A stretch of DNA of 24,240 bases from CBDCWA01 sp046048295 (GTDB lineage Bacteria; Pseudomonadota; Alphaproteobacteria; Rhizobiales; Hyphomicrobiaceae), in assembly GCA_046048295.1 (NCBI GenBank), contig JBJOGJ010000031.1:1-24240 (forward strand). The letters are read 5' to 3'. This document shows positions 8,321-16,220 of this stretch, in pieces. The position numbers and the translations under genes are program-made. Within the stretch, counting starts at the first letter, position 1; the number at the start of each line of letters is the position of its first letter. Under the pieces are notes generated by a model that did not search any database, was not told the DNA's origin, and saw only the letters and a program-made list of their open reading frames with translations.

Positions 8321-9865
8321 TCACTCGCCCTCCAAAAGCTCACCCAGCACCTGCGGCAGAACCTCCGGCAGGTCCTCTGCGATGAGCCCCGGACCGAATC
8401 GGCTGGCACACGCCCCGTGCAGCCACACGCCGGTCGATGCCGCCTCGAAGGCCGTCATCCCCTGTGCCGAAAGCCCGCCGATGAAACCCGCCAGCACATC
8501 GCCGGACCCGGCCGTCGCCAGCCACGCCGGTGCATTGGTATTGATCTTCGCACAACCGTCGGGCGCCGCGATGACGGTATCCGGCCCCTTCAGCACCACG
8601 ACTGCACCGGATAGCCGCGCCCCCTCCTTGGCCCGCTCGAGCTTCGATCCCGCCAGGTCGCCGAACAGCCGCGAGAACTCGCCCTCGTGCGGCGTGAGCA
8701 CGACCCTCGGATTGCCACTTCGCGCGCCCGCCGCCCGCGTCATCGCGAACAACGCCTCCCTCTCGCCCGCAAACGCCGTCAGCGCGTCGGCATCCAGGAC
8801 GACGCCAGCGTTCGCCGCCATAACGATTTCGACCATCCGCCGCGTCGCATCCCCCATTCCGCAGCCCGGTCCGATCACCACTGCATTCTTCCGATCGTCC
8901 GACAGGATGCTGGCAAGCCCCTCCGGCGGACTGAACGGCTCGATCATGATCGCCATAAGCTGCGCGGCATTGATCGCGAACGCCTCCGCCGGGCTCGCGA
9001 GTGTCACCAGCCCTGCGCCCGCGCGCAGCGCCCCGCGTGCTGCGAGACGTGCTGCTCCCGTCTGCATAGCCGGTCCCGAGACGACCACCGCATGCCCCTT
9101 GGAATACTTGTGAACCTGCTGCGTTCCCCCCCGCATTTTTTCCCGCCACGCCTTCGCGACCGAATTCACTGACGCCACGGCCTGCACAGCCACGAAGCCC
9201 TCACCGAACCGACTGCTATCCGTATCGAGCACGTCGGCTGGAATACCGATCTCGGCAACGGTCACTTCACCGCACATCTCCCGGCCCGGCATAAGGACAT
9301 GGCCCGGCTTCCTCCTGAAGAACGTCACCGTCCTGTCCGCGGTGACCGCGTGGGCACCGAGCCGCGCACCGCTGTTCCCATCGACGCCGCTCGGCACGTC
9401 GACTGCAACGACTTTGGCGCCACGACCCCGCGCCGCGTTGCAGCCTTCGATGGCCGCGGCAAAGTCCCCCTCTGCCGGCCGCGCCAGCCCGGCGCCGAAA
9501 ACTGCGTCGACGATCAGCGCATTTCCGGCCTGAAGCATGCTCCGCCAGTCCGCGACACCTCCCGTCCAACGCTGCGTCATTGCCGCCGCGTCTCCCTGGA
9601 GCCGTTCGATCGGCACCAGGCAGCCCAGCCAGACATCGTAGCCCCACTGCGTCAGGTATCGCGCTGCCACGAACCCGTCACCACCATTGTTGCCTGGCCC
9701 GCACAGCACCCCGATCCGCGCCCCGGGGCCCACCATCCGCGCAGCCGTTTCCGCAACCGCCCGCCCGGCATTCTCCATCAGCGTCAGCGAGGCGACGCCC
9801 GCCTCGACCGCCAACCGATCGGCCCTCGCCATCTCTTCGCAGGTAAGAAGCTCCTCGCCGCCCAC
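8321..9865 (-). CDS. nnr: Bifunctional NAD(P)H-hydrate repair enzyme (NAD(P)HX epimerase / ADP-dependent dehydratase)
   Basis: The protein is 514 residues from the GTG at 9865, preferred because GAGGAG lies 8 bases upstream and the product then starts like the family (GGEELLTCEEMARADRLAVE). An in-frame ATG at 9907 would add 14 residues, some aromatic, without a ribosome site. Residues 1-215 form the YjeF_N/NnrE epimerase domain with LMENAGRAVA and CGPGNNGGDGFVAARYL. Residues about 230-514 form the NnrD kinase-like dehydratase with HKYSKGHAVVVSG, VIGPGCGMG, VLDADALTAFA, LTPHEGEFSRLFG, VVLKGPDT and ATAGSGDVLAGFIGGL. Together they epimerise and dehydrate damaged NAD(P)H hydrates back to NAD(P)H. 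The gene is divergent from glnB, an arrangement I recall from Rhizobiales. The shared upstream region is 215 bases. Confidence 0.95.
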   Translation of the reverse strand: MGGEELLTCEEMARADRLAVEAGVASLTLMENAGRAVAETAARMVGPGARIGVLCGPGNNGGDGFVAARYLTQWGYDVWLGCLVPIERLQGDAAAMTQRWTGGVADWRSMLQAGNALIVDAVFGAGLARPAEGDFAAAIEGCNAARGRGAKVVAVDVPSGVDGNSGARLGAHAVTADRTVTFFRRKPGHVLMPGREMCGEVTVAEIGIPADVLDTDSSRFGEGFVAVQAVASVNSVAKAWREKMRGGTQQVHKYSKGHAVVVSGPAMQTGAARLAARGALRAGAGLVTLASPAEAFAINAAQLMAIMIEPFSPPEGLASILSDDRKNAVVIGPGCGMGDATRRMVEIVMAANAGVVLDADALTAFAGEREALFAMTRAAGARSGNPRVVLTPHEGEFSRLFGDLAGSKLERAKEGARLSGAVVVLKGPDTVIAAPDGCAKINTNAPAWLATAGSGDVLAGFIGGLSAQGMTAFEAASTGVWLHGACASRFGPGLIAEDLPEVLPQVLGELLEGE

Positions 9866-10014
9866 AGCTGCGTCTCCTCGATTAAAAAACCGCCACCAGC
9901 AGTGCATAATAATTCATCATATCGCCGACCTATTAGGCACTTGCTGCACCATCCACCACCCTCGACGCCAGTCCGAACTCAACAATCTCAACGTGTTAGC
10001 TATCCCGTACCGAT

Positions 10015-10031
10015 TTGGCACGCGGAATGCT
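10015..10031 (+). promoter_or_regulatory. Sigma-54 (RpoN) promoter of glnB
   Basis: TTGGCACG, four bases, then ATGCT matches the -24/-12 consensus YTGGCACG-N4-TTGCW at all but one position. The invariant GG (10017-10018) and GC (10029-10030) are exactly ten bases apart. Transcription would begin near 10042, about 40 bases before the glnB ATG. A half-site of the NtrC consensus (TGCACCAT, 9945-9952) lies about 95 bases upstream of that start, but no matching second arm is seen. Control of glnB by RpoN and NtrC under nitrogen limitation is the usual pattern in this group. Confidence 0.8.
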
Positions 10032-10080
10032 AATAACCAACCGTTGAGCCCATCCGATCCCAAAGGAGGATCAAGCACGC

Positions 10081-10419
10081 ATGAAGAAAATCGAGGCTAT
10101 CATAAAGCCTTTCAAACTCGACGAGGTGAAGGAGGCGCTGCAGGAAGTAGGCCTGCAAGGCATCACGGTTCTAGAAGCCAAGGGCTTCGGTCGCCAGAAG
10201 GGCCACACCGAGCTCTATCGCGGCGCCGAGTACGTTGTCGACTTCCTTCCGAAGGTGAAAATCGAGGTCGTCCTGACCGACGACATGCTGGACAAAGCAC
10301 TCGAAGCAATCCAGAAGGCCGCCAAGACTGGCCGCATCGGAGACGGAAAGATCTTCATCTCGAATGTCGAGCAAGCCATACGCATCCGCACCGGAGAAAC
10401 CGGGGCGGACGCCATATGA
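10081..10419 (+). CDS. glnB: Nitrogen regulatory protein PII (GlnB)
   Basis: The 112-residue protein has the exact PII length and starts at an ATG with a strong AAAGGAGGA 10 bases upstream. The N-terminus MKKIEAIIKPFKLDEVKEAL, the T-loop TELYRGAEYVVDFLPK with the uridylylation target Tyr51, and the C-terminal GRIGDGKIFI and RIRTGETGADAI regions (ATP/2-oxoglutarate site) are all intact. PII senses 2-oxoglutarate and the ATP/ADP ratio, and through GlnD-dependent uridylylation controls NtrB and the adenylyltransferase GlnE acting on glutamine synthetase. It stands immediately upstream of glnA on the same strand, and the sigma-54 promoter lies in front. The T-loop and the glnA linkage favour GlnB over GlnK, which normally sits beside amtB. 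Confidence 0.97.
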   Translation: MKKIEAIIKPFKLDEVKEALQEVGLQGITVLEAKGFGRQKGHTELYRGAEYVVDFLPKVKIEVVLTDDMLDKALEAIQKAAKTGRIGDGKIFISNVEQAIRIRTGETGADAI

Positions 10420-10543
10420 CGCTCTTCCATCGCACCACGGTCGTGGCAGCCCTGGGCTCGGTCCCACGTCGCTGCCCGGCCGCCTCCTGAACGAACCAAG
10501 CTACAACTCATCGACCAACCCAACCTGACGGGGAGTTAGTTAT

Positions 10544-11953
10544 ATGACGACACCTGCTGACGTACTGAAGCAGATCAAGGACCGCGACATCAAGTTCGTC
10601 GACCTCCGCTTCACCGACACGCGCGGCAAGATGCAGCACGTTACGGCCGACGCCACATGCATCGACGAGGACGTCTTCGCCGACGGCTACGCTTTCGACG
10701 GCTCATCCATCGCCGGCTGGAAGGGCATCGAGGCATCCGACATGCTGCTCATGCCCGATGCGGAATCAGCCCACACCGACCCCTTCTTCGCCAACGCCAC
10801 CATGGCCATCTTCTGCGATGTGCTCGAGCCGTCGACCGGCGAGCTCTACGACCGCGACCCGCGCGGCATCGCCAAGAAGGCCGAGGCTTACCTCAAGCAG
10901 ACCGGCATCGGCGACACCGTGTTCTTCGGTCCTGAAGCAGAGTTCTTCATTTTCGATGATGTCCGCTTCACATCCGACCCATACAATACCAGCTTCCGCC
11001 TCGACTCCTCCGAGCTCCCCTCCAACAACGGCACTGAAATGCCGATGGGCAACCTCGGCCACCGTCCCCGCACCAAGGGCGGTTACTTCCCTGTTCCCCC
11101 GGTCGACAGCTGCCAGGACATCCGCTCGGAGATGCTCTCGGTGCTGACCGAGATGGGCGTCGTCGTCGAGAAGCATCACCACGAGGTGGCCTCCGCCCAG
11201 CACGAGCTTGGCATCAAGTTCGCCACCATGCTCCGCATCGCCGACCACATGCAGATCTACAAGTACGTGGTCCACAACGTCTGCCAGGCCTACGGCAAGA
11301 CGGCCACGTTCATGCCGAAGCCCGTCTTCGGCGACAACGGCTCGGGCATGCACTGCCACCAGTCCATCTGGAAGGGCGGCCAGCCGACCTTCGCCGGCAA
11401 CCAATACGCCGATCTCTCCGAAACCTGCCTCTTCTACATCGGCGGCATCCTGAAGCACGCCAAGGCCATCAACGCCTTCTCCAACCCGATCACCAACTCC
11501 TACAAGCGTCTGGTGCCGGGCTACGAGGCGCCGGTCCTCCTTGCCTACTCGGCCCGCAACCGTTCGGCCTCCTGCCGCATTCCGCACGTCTCGAGCCCCA
11601 AGGCGAAGCGCATCGAGGTCCGTTTCCCGGATCCCGCCGCCAACCCCTACCTCGCATTCGCGGCAATGCTGATGGCCGGCCTCGACGGCATCCAGAACAA
11701 GATCCATCCGGGCGAGCCGATGGACAAGAACCTCTATGACCTGCCGCCGGCAGAGTTGAAGGAGATCCCGACCGTGTGCGGCAGCCTGCGCGAGGCACTT
11801 GCCTCCGTCGATGCCGACCGCGGCTTCCTCAAGATGGGTGGCGTCTTCACCGACGACATGATCGACGCCTACATCGAGCTTCGTATGGAAGAGGTCATGC
11901 GCTTCGAGATGACGCCGCACCCGGTCGAGTTCGACATGTACTACTCGGTCTGA
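10544..11953 (+). CDS. glnA: Glutamine synthetase type I
   Basis: The 469-residue length is standard for GSI-beta. GGGGAG lies 8 bases before the ATG. Visible hallmarks include the beta-grasp N-domain (FVDLRFTDTRGKMQHVT), YAFDGSSIAGWKGI, FFGPEAEFFIFDD, HHHEVASAQHELGIKF, FGDNGSGMHCHQSIWK, NPITNSYKRLVPGYEAPV and the Arg-rich FPDPAANPYLAFAAML segment. Tyr398 in NLYDLPPAE is the adenylylation site, so activity should be adjusted by GlnE under PII control. It makes glutamine from glutamate, ammonia and ATP in the cytoplasm, as a dodecamer. The 124 bases between glnB and glnA contain no clear terminator, so read-through from the glnB promoter is likely; a separate glnA promoter is possible but I could not find a convincing one. 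Confidence 0.98.
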   Translation: MTTPADVLKQIKDRDIKFVDLRFTDTRGKMQHVTADATCIDEDVFADGYAFDGSSIAGWKGIEASDMLLMPDAESAHTDPFFANATMAIFCDVLEPSTGELYDRDPRGIAKKAEAYLKQTGIGDTVFFGPEAEFFIFDDVRFTSDPYNTSFRLDSSELPSNNGTEMPMGNLGHRPRTKGGYFPVPPVDSCQDIRSEMLSVLTEMGVVVEKHHHEVASAQHELGIKFATMLRIADHMQIYKYVVHNVCQAYGKTATFMPKPVFGDNGSGMHCHQSIWKGGQPTFAGNQYADLSETCLFYIGGILKHAKAINAFSNPITNSYKRLVPGYEAPVLLAYSARNRSASCRIPHVSSPKAKRIEVRFPDPAANPYLAFAAMLMAGLDGIQNKIHPGEPMDKNLYDLPPAELKEIPTVCGSLREALASVDADRGFLKMGGVFTDDMIDAYIELRMEEVMRFEMTPHPVEFDMYYSV

Positions 11954-11978
11954 TCTCGTTGCCGATCCAGAATTTTGC

Positions 11979-12000
11979 AAAGGGGCCGCAAGGCCCCTTT
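11979..12000 (+). terminator. Rho-independent terminator of glnBA
   Basis: A perfect 9-base-pair stem (AAAGGGGCC / GGCCCCTTT) with a GCAA tetraloop ends in TTT, 25 bases after the glnA stop. It marks the end of the glnBA unit. Confidence 0.85.
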
Positions 12001-12147
12001 CGCACGTCTTGCCGACCATTCTCAACGCTATGGATAGTCAGCTTGCCCCGCAGTGCCATTGCCAGCCGTCGCCGTTCCTCTACTATCCCGCCGCCCGCTG
12101 AGTGGCACGACGAGAACAGGCCCGCCAGCGCGAGCCGGGGGAACCAG

Positions 12148-12558
12148 ATGGTGGCATCGAAATTGGCATCCGGGCGCGTTCCGCTCGCTGCAACCGTACC
12201 AGCCGTGATCGCCATGGCGGCAATTCTGTTGTCGGCCAGGCCCGCCGACGATGCTACGCCCAAATATGCGGTCAATCTCGGCCGCGGCGCAATCGCCTGT
12301 ACCGACTACCTGACGCTCGACCGCATCGCGATCGCTGCCGCGTCGCAGACTGACCGCCACGATCGCCTGTCGGGTCTCATTGCCCTGTCCCTCATCAACG
12401 GCGACTGCCGCGACCTCCGCTATAGCACCGTCGCCCTGAACAGCTATCTCTGGAACTACGCCCGGATCACGGCCTTCGACGGCGGCAGGTATTTCATCCT
12501 GCGCGAAGCCATCGAATCCCACCGCATCACCGAGACCACGCTTCGCACCCCGCGCTGA
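12148..12558 (+). CDS. Small secreted or membrane-anchored protein of unknown function
   Basis: The protein is 136 residues from ATG 12148, with GGGGGA 5 bases upstream (12136-12142). Residues 1-33 look like a signal peptide or single N-terminal anchor (MVASKLASGRVPLAA, then a hydrophobic VIAMAAILLSA). The mature part is mixed helical with two cysteines (IACTDY and NGDCRD), which could form a disulfide. Recognisable stretches are LTLDRIAIAAASQTD, LSGLIALSLINGDC and NSYLWNYARITAF. I recognise no family. The long frame continues upstream of 12148 across the glnA end, but this part has no start with a ribosome site. The gene lies between the glnA terminator and the convergent M29-like gene and appears to be alone. 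Confidence 0.6.
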   Translation: MVASKLASGRVPLAATVPAVIAMAAILLSARPADDATPKYAVNLGRGAIACTDYLTLDRIAIAAASQTDRHDRLSGLIALSLINGDCRDLRYSTVALNSYLWNYARITAFDGGRYFILREAIESHRITETTLRTPR

Positions 12559-12577
12559 AGCGCTCTCCGGTCCCGAT

Positions 12578-12620
12578 GCGGCGGCGCCCACCCGCCCTGC
12601 CGAGCAGGCAGCACCGCCGC
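12578..12620. terminator. Nested hairpin between convergent genes, possible terminator
   Basis: Outer arms GCGGCGG and CCGCCGC (7 base pairs) enclose a smaller CCTGC/GCAGG hairpin, all in the 80-base gap between the two convergent stops. No T-tract follows on either strand, so a terminator role is uncertain. Confidence 0.3.
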
Positions 12621-12638
12621 CCTGGAAACCGGCCCCGC

Positions 12639-13832
12639 CTACACCACGAAGCTTTCCAGAAGTTCCTTCGGATTGCCGTACTTCGACGCGGCCTCGACGA
12701 CTTGCGGATCGCGCAGTGCCATCAGGAATCCATTGTCGATCAGCGTTCTGTCGCCGACCTTCACCGTTGCATCGAACATCACGCAGTCCTGGTGCGTGTG
12801 CGGCTCTTCCCAGTGTGGGATGTTGCGCGCCATGAACTCGCTCGGCGTGTTCGAGTCGGTACCGAAATGCAGCGCGCCCGGAGCATTGGAGCCAGCCGGA
12901 TAGGCCTTGTAGCGCGGATACTTCGGATTGAACCCGCAGCCGAGTTCATGCAGGTGCGCATCCACACCGACCAGCATGTCGCGCAGGACTTCTGCATCCA
13001 TCGACTTGCCGTGCACTTTGACCACGACGTCGTCCTTGTACTCGATACCGATCTTCTCCTCGAACGGCCTCTCGAAGCCCACCGCCCACTGCGGAAAGAT
13101 CACGCCCTGCATATCGCCGTGCTTGTTGGAAGCGAAATTGAAGCAGTTGCGGTCATAGATGTTCGGTCCATGGCTCGGCATGAAGTGCACGTAGCAGCCT
13201 TCGACGTCGGCCTTGTCCTGCCCGCGCCAGCGGTTGTTGGCATGCAGCCCCTTCACCATGTCCGGCGTGAACTTGATGCTGAGGTCGCTGCCGCGCGGAC
13301 ACGAGAAGGTCATGTCGAAGTCGCGGTCGGTCGGATACATCCTCGCCGTCGCCCGGATGATTTCACCGACCAGGTCGATCGGAAACCGCGCTTGTGGCGT
13401 GTGCAGCAGGTCCAGGTTGCGGAAATACGTGATCTTTACCCAGCGCTGGCCCTTCTCCTTCCGGAGCTTCTGGAAGAACGGGTCGTTAACCGAGCAGAAC
13501 CACGACGAGACGACGAACGTTGCCTTCTCGATGAGGCCCTTCACCTCCTCCGGGCAGCGCGACACCTGCGTCGTCGGCGCCATGAACTCACGCGGAAACA
13601 CGCCCCGCATGTTGGCGATGCCCGAGATCGCGTCGACCACGCGCCGGTCGAGCAGCGGATCGGTCAGGAACAGCACCTCGTCCGTCGGCCGGATCGCAAA
13701 CACGGAGATCATGTTGTCGATCGCCTGGAAATAGTTCCGCGTCCCCGAATCCGGATGCGACAGGTCCCCTGGCAGCGCCGTCGCATAGGGCGACCGCATG
13801 ATGTCTTCTCGGGTAGGCGGCTTCATCGTCAT
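12639..13832 (-). CDS. M29 aminopeptidase-like / NicX-like metalloenzyme
   Basis: The protein is 397 residues, cytoplasmic (no signal), from ATG 13832 with GGAGGA 7 bases upstream. The C-terminal half matches the thermophilic-aminopeptidase (M29) fold: HELGCGFNP with Glu296, GALHFGTDSN with His322, and HTHQDCVMFDATV with His347 and Asp349, followed by LIDNGFL. In AmpS/AmpT these positions bind zinc. The further glutamate expected in the earlier NxPxGEvFxaP segment appears absent: the corresponding stretch reads GDMQGVIFPQW. That fits a single-metal relative such as 2,5-dihydroxypyridine 5,6-dioxygenase (NicX), which shares this fold, better than a two-zinc peptidase. It follows a TctC-type gene by 84 bases on the same strand, so a role in breaking down the captured ligand is plausible but unproven. 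Confidence 0.65.
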   Translation of the reverse strand: MTMKPPTREDIMRSPYATALPGDLSHPDSGTRNYFQAIDNMISVFAIRPTDEVLFLTDPLLDRRVVDAISGIANMRGVFPREFMAPTTQVSRCPEEVKGLIEKATFVVSSWFCSVNDPFFQKLRKEKGQRWVKITYFRNLDLLHTPQARFPIDLVGEIIRATARMYPTDRDFDMTFSCPRGSDLSIKFTPDMVKGLHANNRWRGQDKADVEGCYVHFMPSHGPNIYDRNCFNFASNKHGDMQGVIFPQWAVGFERPFEEKIGIEYKDDVVVKVHGKSMDAEVLRDMLVGVDAHLHELGCGFNPKYPRYKAYPAGSNAPGALHFGTDSNTPSEFMARNIPHWEEPHTHQDCVMFDATVKVGDRTLIDNGFLMALRDPQVVEAASKYGNPKELLESFVV

Positions 13833-13916
13833 CGTTGTTTCCTCCAGGCACGGCTCCGCGTTCTCCGGCGAGCATATTCCGGGGCAGAAATACGGTCAAC
13901 GCGACCCAATTCGCGC

Positions 13917-15152
13917 TTACTTGCAGTCGATCAGGCTGGCCTCCGCCCCATCCGCCGGCGCTGTAATGGCGCACGTCATTCCCGCCGCGAGCGCCGAGCG
14001 TTTGGCGGTGTTGCCCTTGACCTTGATCACCGTCCGCGAACCGGACACCTTGGCCGTGAACGGCTTTCCGCCACCGAGTTTCATGACCACGACGCGGGCA
14101 TCGTTTTCGAGCTTGTCGATCGTTCCAGCGAACACCGGGATCTTCACCTTCTTGGCATCTTCGACGATGCCCTTGAGCAGGGCAATCGCCTCCGGCGGCT
14201 GCTTCAACGCATCCTGGATCAGCGCCACAACCTCTTCGCCGACCGCAGGCTCGTGCGGCTTCTGCGCCTTGGCGAGCTTGCCGATGTACTCCGGATCCTT
14301 CATCGTCTTGCCGAACGCATCGCGCAACGCTGCCAGACGGTCGGCCGGAATGCCTGGCGGCCCACCGAACACCCGGAACACTTCGTTCATCGAGCCGACC
14401 AGCGCGCTGGCCCGCTCCGCCAGCGGCGTCTTCACGTGGTCGACGAGCCGTGGCAGGCTGTCCTTCTTGAGCGTCACCGCGAGAACCATCTTGCCGTGCC
14501 CCTGCTCGACGAACGGCAGCGCCGACGAGTAGGACGCGATGCCCCCGTCGACCTCGCCGCGCCGCATGGCCAGCTCCGGCGCGTTGCCGTTGTAGCCGGT
14601 GATGATCTTCACGTTGAGACCCGCCACCTTCGCGACGATCGCCATGTCCGTATAGTTCGCAGACCCGAGACCCGACGCCGCCATCTTGAGCGTCTTCGGC
14701 GAATTCTTCACGTCCTCGAAGCTGTTGAGCCCCGATGGCTTGCCGACCACCAGGACCCGCTTGTCCGCCGCAGCCTTGCCGATCCATGACATCTTCGCGA
14801 GATCGAAGCGAACGCCCGGCAGTTCGGTCAACTGATAGTAGATGAGACTCAGCGAGAAGGTGCCGATGGTCAGACCGTCGGGCTTCGAGGCGTAGACATA
14901 GTTGCCACCGATGAGATGTCCCGCACCAGGCATGTTGCGCACGACGAACGTGGAGCCCGGCAGGTGACGCTCCATGTACTCGCCCACCATCCGCCCATAG
15001 AAATCGTAGCCGCCGCCTGCCGCAGTCGCCACGATGAGCGTCACGCTCTTGCCCTTGTAGAAGTCCGCGCCCTGCTGCGCGCTTGCCTGCGCCGATGCAC
15101 CGAGCACCATTGCCGCCGCCGCTGCACCGCCAGTCGCCAATCGCCACTGCAT
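13917..15152 (-). CDS. C-terminally extended TctC-type solute-binding protein (paralogue of the protein at 18914-20158)
   Basis: The protein is 411 residues, about 100 more than a normal TctC. It starts at ATG 15152 with GGGAGAG upstream; residues 1-26 are a signal peptide (MQWRLATGGAAAAAMVLGAS, ASAQQ). The binding domain shows LIVATAAGGGYDFYGRM, VVRNMPGAGHLIGGNYVYAS, KPDGLTIGTFS, TGYNGNAPELAMRRGEVD and GGPPGIPADRLAALR. From about residue 340 a beta-rich module follows (GTIDKLEN, VVVMKLGGG, VSGSRTVIKVKG, AAGMTCAITAP, ending EASLIDCK). Its pattern resembles small DUF5666-like beta barrels. The only cysteines of the protein, Cys394 and Cys410, lie in this module and could form a disulfide. No TctA or TctB gene is near. 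Neighbours on the same strand are a DUF4846 gene 71 bases upstream and the M29-like gene 84 bases downstream. Confidence 0.85.
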   Translation of the reverse strand: MQWRLATGGAAAAAMVLGASAQASAQQGADFYKGKSVTLIVATAAGGGYDFYGRMVGEYMERHLPGSTFVVRNMPGAGHLIGGNYVYASKPDGLTIGTFSLSLIYYQLTELPGVRFDLAKMSWIGKAAADKRVLVVGKPSGLNSFEDVKNSPKTLKMAASGLGSANYTDMAIVAKVAGLNVKIITGYNGNAPELAMRRGEVDGGIASYSSALPFVEQGHGKMVLAVTLKKDSLPRLVDHVKTPLAERASALVGSMNEVFRVFGGPPGIPADRLAALRDAFGKTMKDPEYIGKLAKAQKPHEPAVGEEVVALIQDALKQPPEAIALLKGIVEDAKKVKIPVFAGTIDKLENDARVVVMKLGGGKPFTAKVSGSRTVIKVKGNTAKRSALAAGMTCAITAPADGAEASLIDCK

Positions 15153-15223
15153 GTTTCTCTCCCGGTAGACGAAATTTGCAGCCAGCATACCGCTACACGC
15201 GGAGAATCCAAGCAGCTTCCGCC

Positions 15224-16075
15224 CTACCGCTCCCACCGCTTCAGCGCCCCCATTGGAAAAGTCCACTCCGGCGTCGCCAGGGGCCAGGAGAACCGCGCCG
15301 GATACCATGGCGAACCGTCCTCCGCCTGCGGATTCTTCAGCACATGGATGTCCTGCGCCGGCATGTAGCTCTGCAGCAGAATGAACCGCCGCTCCCCCGT
15401 CGCCGGCTTCTCGACCATGTCCGCAACCAGCACCGCGTGTCCCGGAAACCCGCCCTTGATGAACACGTCCCCCACCCGCACGTCGCCGCCCTTGACGGGC
15501 TTCAACTCGCGCGCCAGCGAATATGTCCCGGCATACACGAACACGTTCGTCAGGTATTTGCGGAACCCTTCGTAGCTCCGATCCGCATTGGCCTTCTTCG
15601 CCCAGCGCTTGCCCTTTGCATCGGGCCGCCAGCCATCGGCCCACCGCGCATAATCGACCCTGCCGCCCCCCGTATAGTCGAACCCGATCTCGCGTTCGCG
15701 CCCGGCGGCTCTCAGCCACTCCGCCCTGAGCCTCATCACGGCGTCCGCGCATTGCTGCAGGTCACGCCTGCCCGTATCGATGTCGACCACCGCCGCATGC
15801 ACGTCCTGCCGCCATTTCAGGCCCCCGGTGTGGAGGCGGACCGGCGAGCCATCCGCCTTCATCGGCAGCTGGCGCAACCACGCCGCGAAACTTCCCGCCG
15901 CCACTGGACGGCGCACGAACCCGCGCGGCGGCGCAACCGCTGCCTCGAGTGTCCGTCCCGCCCCATGCGGCCAGGGGTATGCGCCGCCTGCGTACTGCCC
16001 GCCCGCCGGCGTCGCCAGCAGGAGCACTCCCGCCATCGCCAATCCACCGCGCCAATGCACCGTCATTTCCGTCAT
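15224..16075 (-). CDS. DUF4846 family exported protein
   Basis: The protein is 283 residues from ATG 16075, or 280 from ATG 16066; GGAA-type sites precede both and neither is clearly better. A signal peptide covers about residues 1-27 (VHWRGGLAMAGVLLLATPAG). The rest follows the DUF4846 pattern closely: GSFAAWLRQLPM, HAAVVDIDTGRRDLQQCADA, VMRLRAEWL, SYEGFRKYL, NVFVYAGTYSLARELK, VGDVFIKGGFPGHAVLVADM, FILLQSYMPAQDIHVLKN, SPWY and ATPEWTFPM. The conserved Cys in DLQQCAD and His in GFPGHAVLV invite comparison with NlpC/P60-like cysteine hydrolases, but this is speculation. The function is unknown. It is the first gene of the minus-strand run that continues with the extended TctC and the M29-like gene, and its upstream region is shared with the CtrA-box-preceded gene. 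Confidence 0.85.
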   Translation of the reverse strand: MTEMTVHWRGGLAMAGVLLLATPAGGQYAGGAYPWPHGAGRTLEAAVAPPRGFVRRPVAAGSFAAWLRQLPMKADGSPVRLHTGGLKWRQDVHAAVVDIDTGRRDLQQCADAVMRLRAEWLRAAGREREIGFDYTGGGRVDYARWADGWRPDAKGKRWAKKANADRSYEGFRKYLTNVFVYAGTYSLARELKPVKGGDVRVGDVFIKGGFPGHAVLVADMVEKPATGERRFILLQSYMPAQDIHVLKNPQAEDGSPWYPARFSWPLATPEWTFPMGALKRWER

Positions 16076-16154
16076 TTCCGCAATTTCCCGTCGTTGCCGA
16101 TCACCACCCTTGCACGCCCTTGCGGCACGCTTGTGACCCGCCTGAAGCCGCCCC

Positions 16155-16170
16155 TTAACCGCGCCTTAAC
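16155..16170 (+). promoter_or_regulatory. CtrA-type binding site
   Basis: TTAACCGCGCCTTAAC is an exact match to the CtrA consensus TTAA-N7-TTAAC, located 51 bases before the ATG of the small membrane protein and 80 bases before the divergent DUF4846 start. With the second TTAAC at -35, a -10 region would fall near 16185-16193 (TAATTGGC), placing the start of transcription around 16200. CtrA is the master cell-cycle regulator of alphaproteobacteria. Confidence 0.65.
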
Positions 16171-16220
16171 CTTGATCGGCTCTAATTGGCGCCAAACACG
16201 CTTCCAACCGAGTCCGCGTC

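Noticed and set aside
6100..8385. A 761-codon open frame on the plus strand opposite the photolyase and TPR genes
   Set aside because: It is antisense to two genes with clear families, is rich in Arg/Pro/His as expected for a GC-rich shadow frame, and has no domain.
10420..10543. Possible attenuator or terminator between glnB and glnA
   Set aside because: Only short imperfect dyads such as CCACGGTCGTGG are present and there is no T-tract.
12576..14789. A 737-codon plus-strand frame opposite the M29-like and extended TctC genes
   Set aside because: Composition is Arg/His-rich shadow sequence; the minus strand carries recognisable proteins with ribosome sites.
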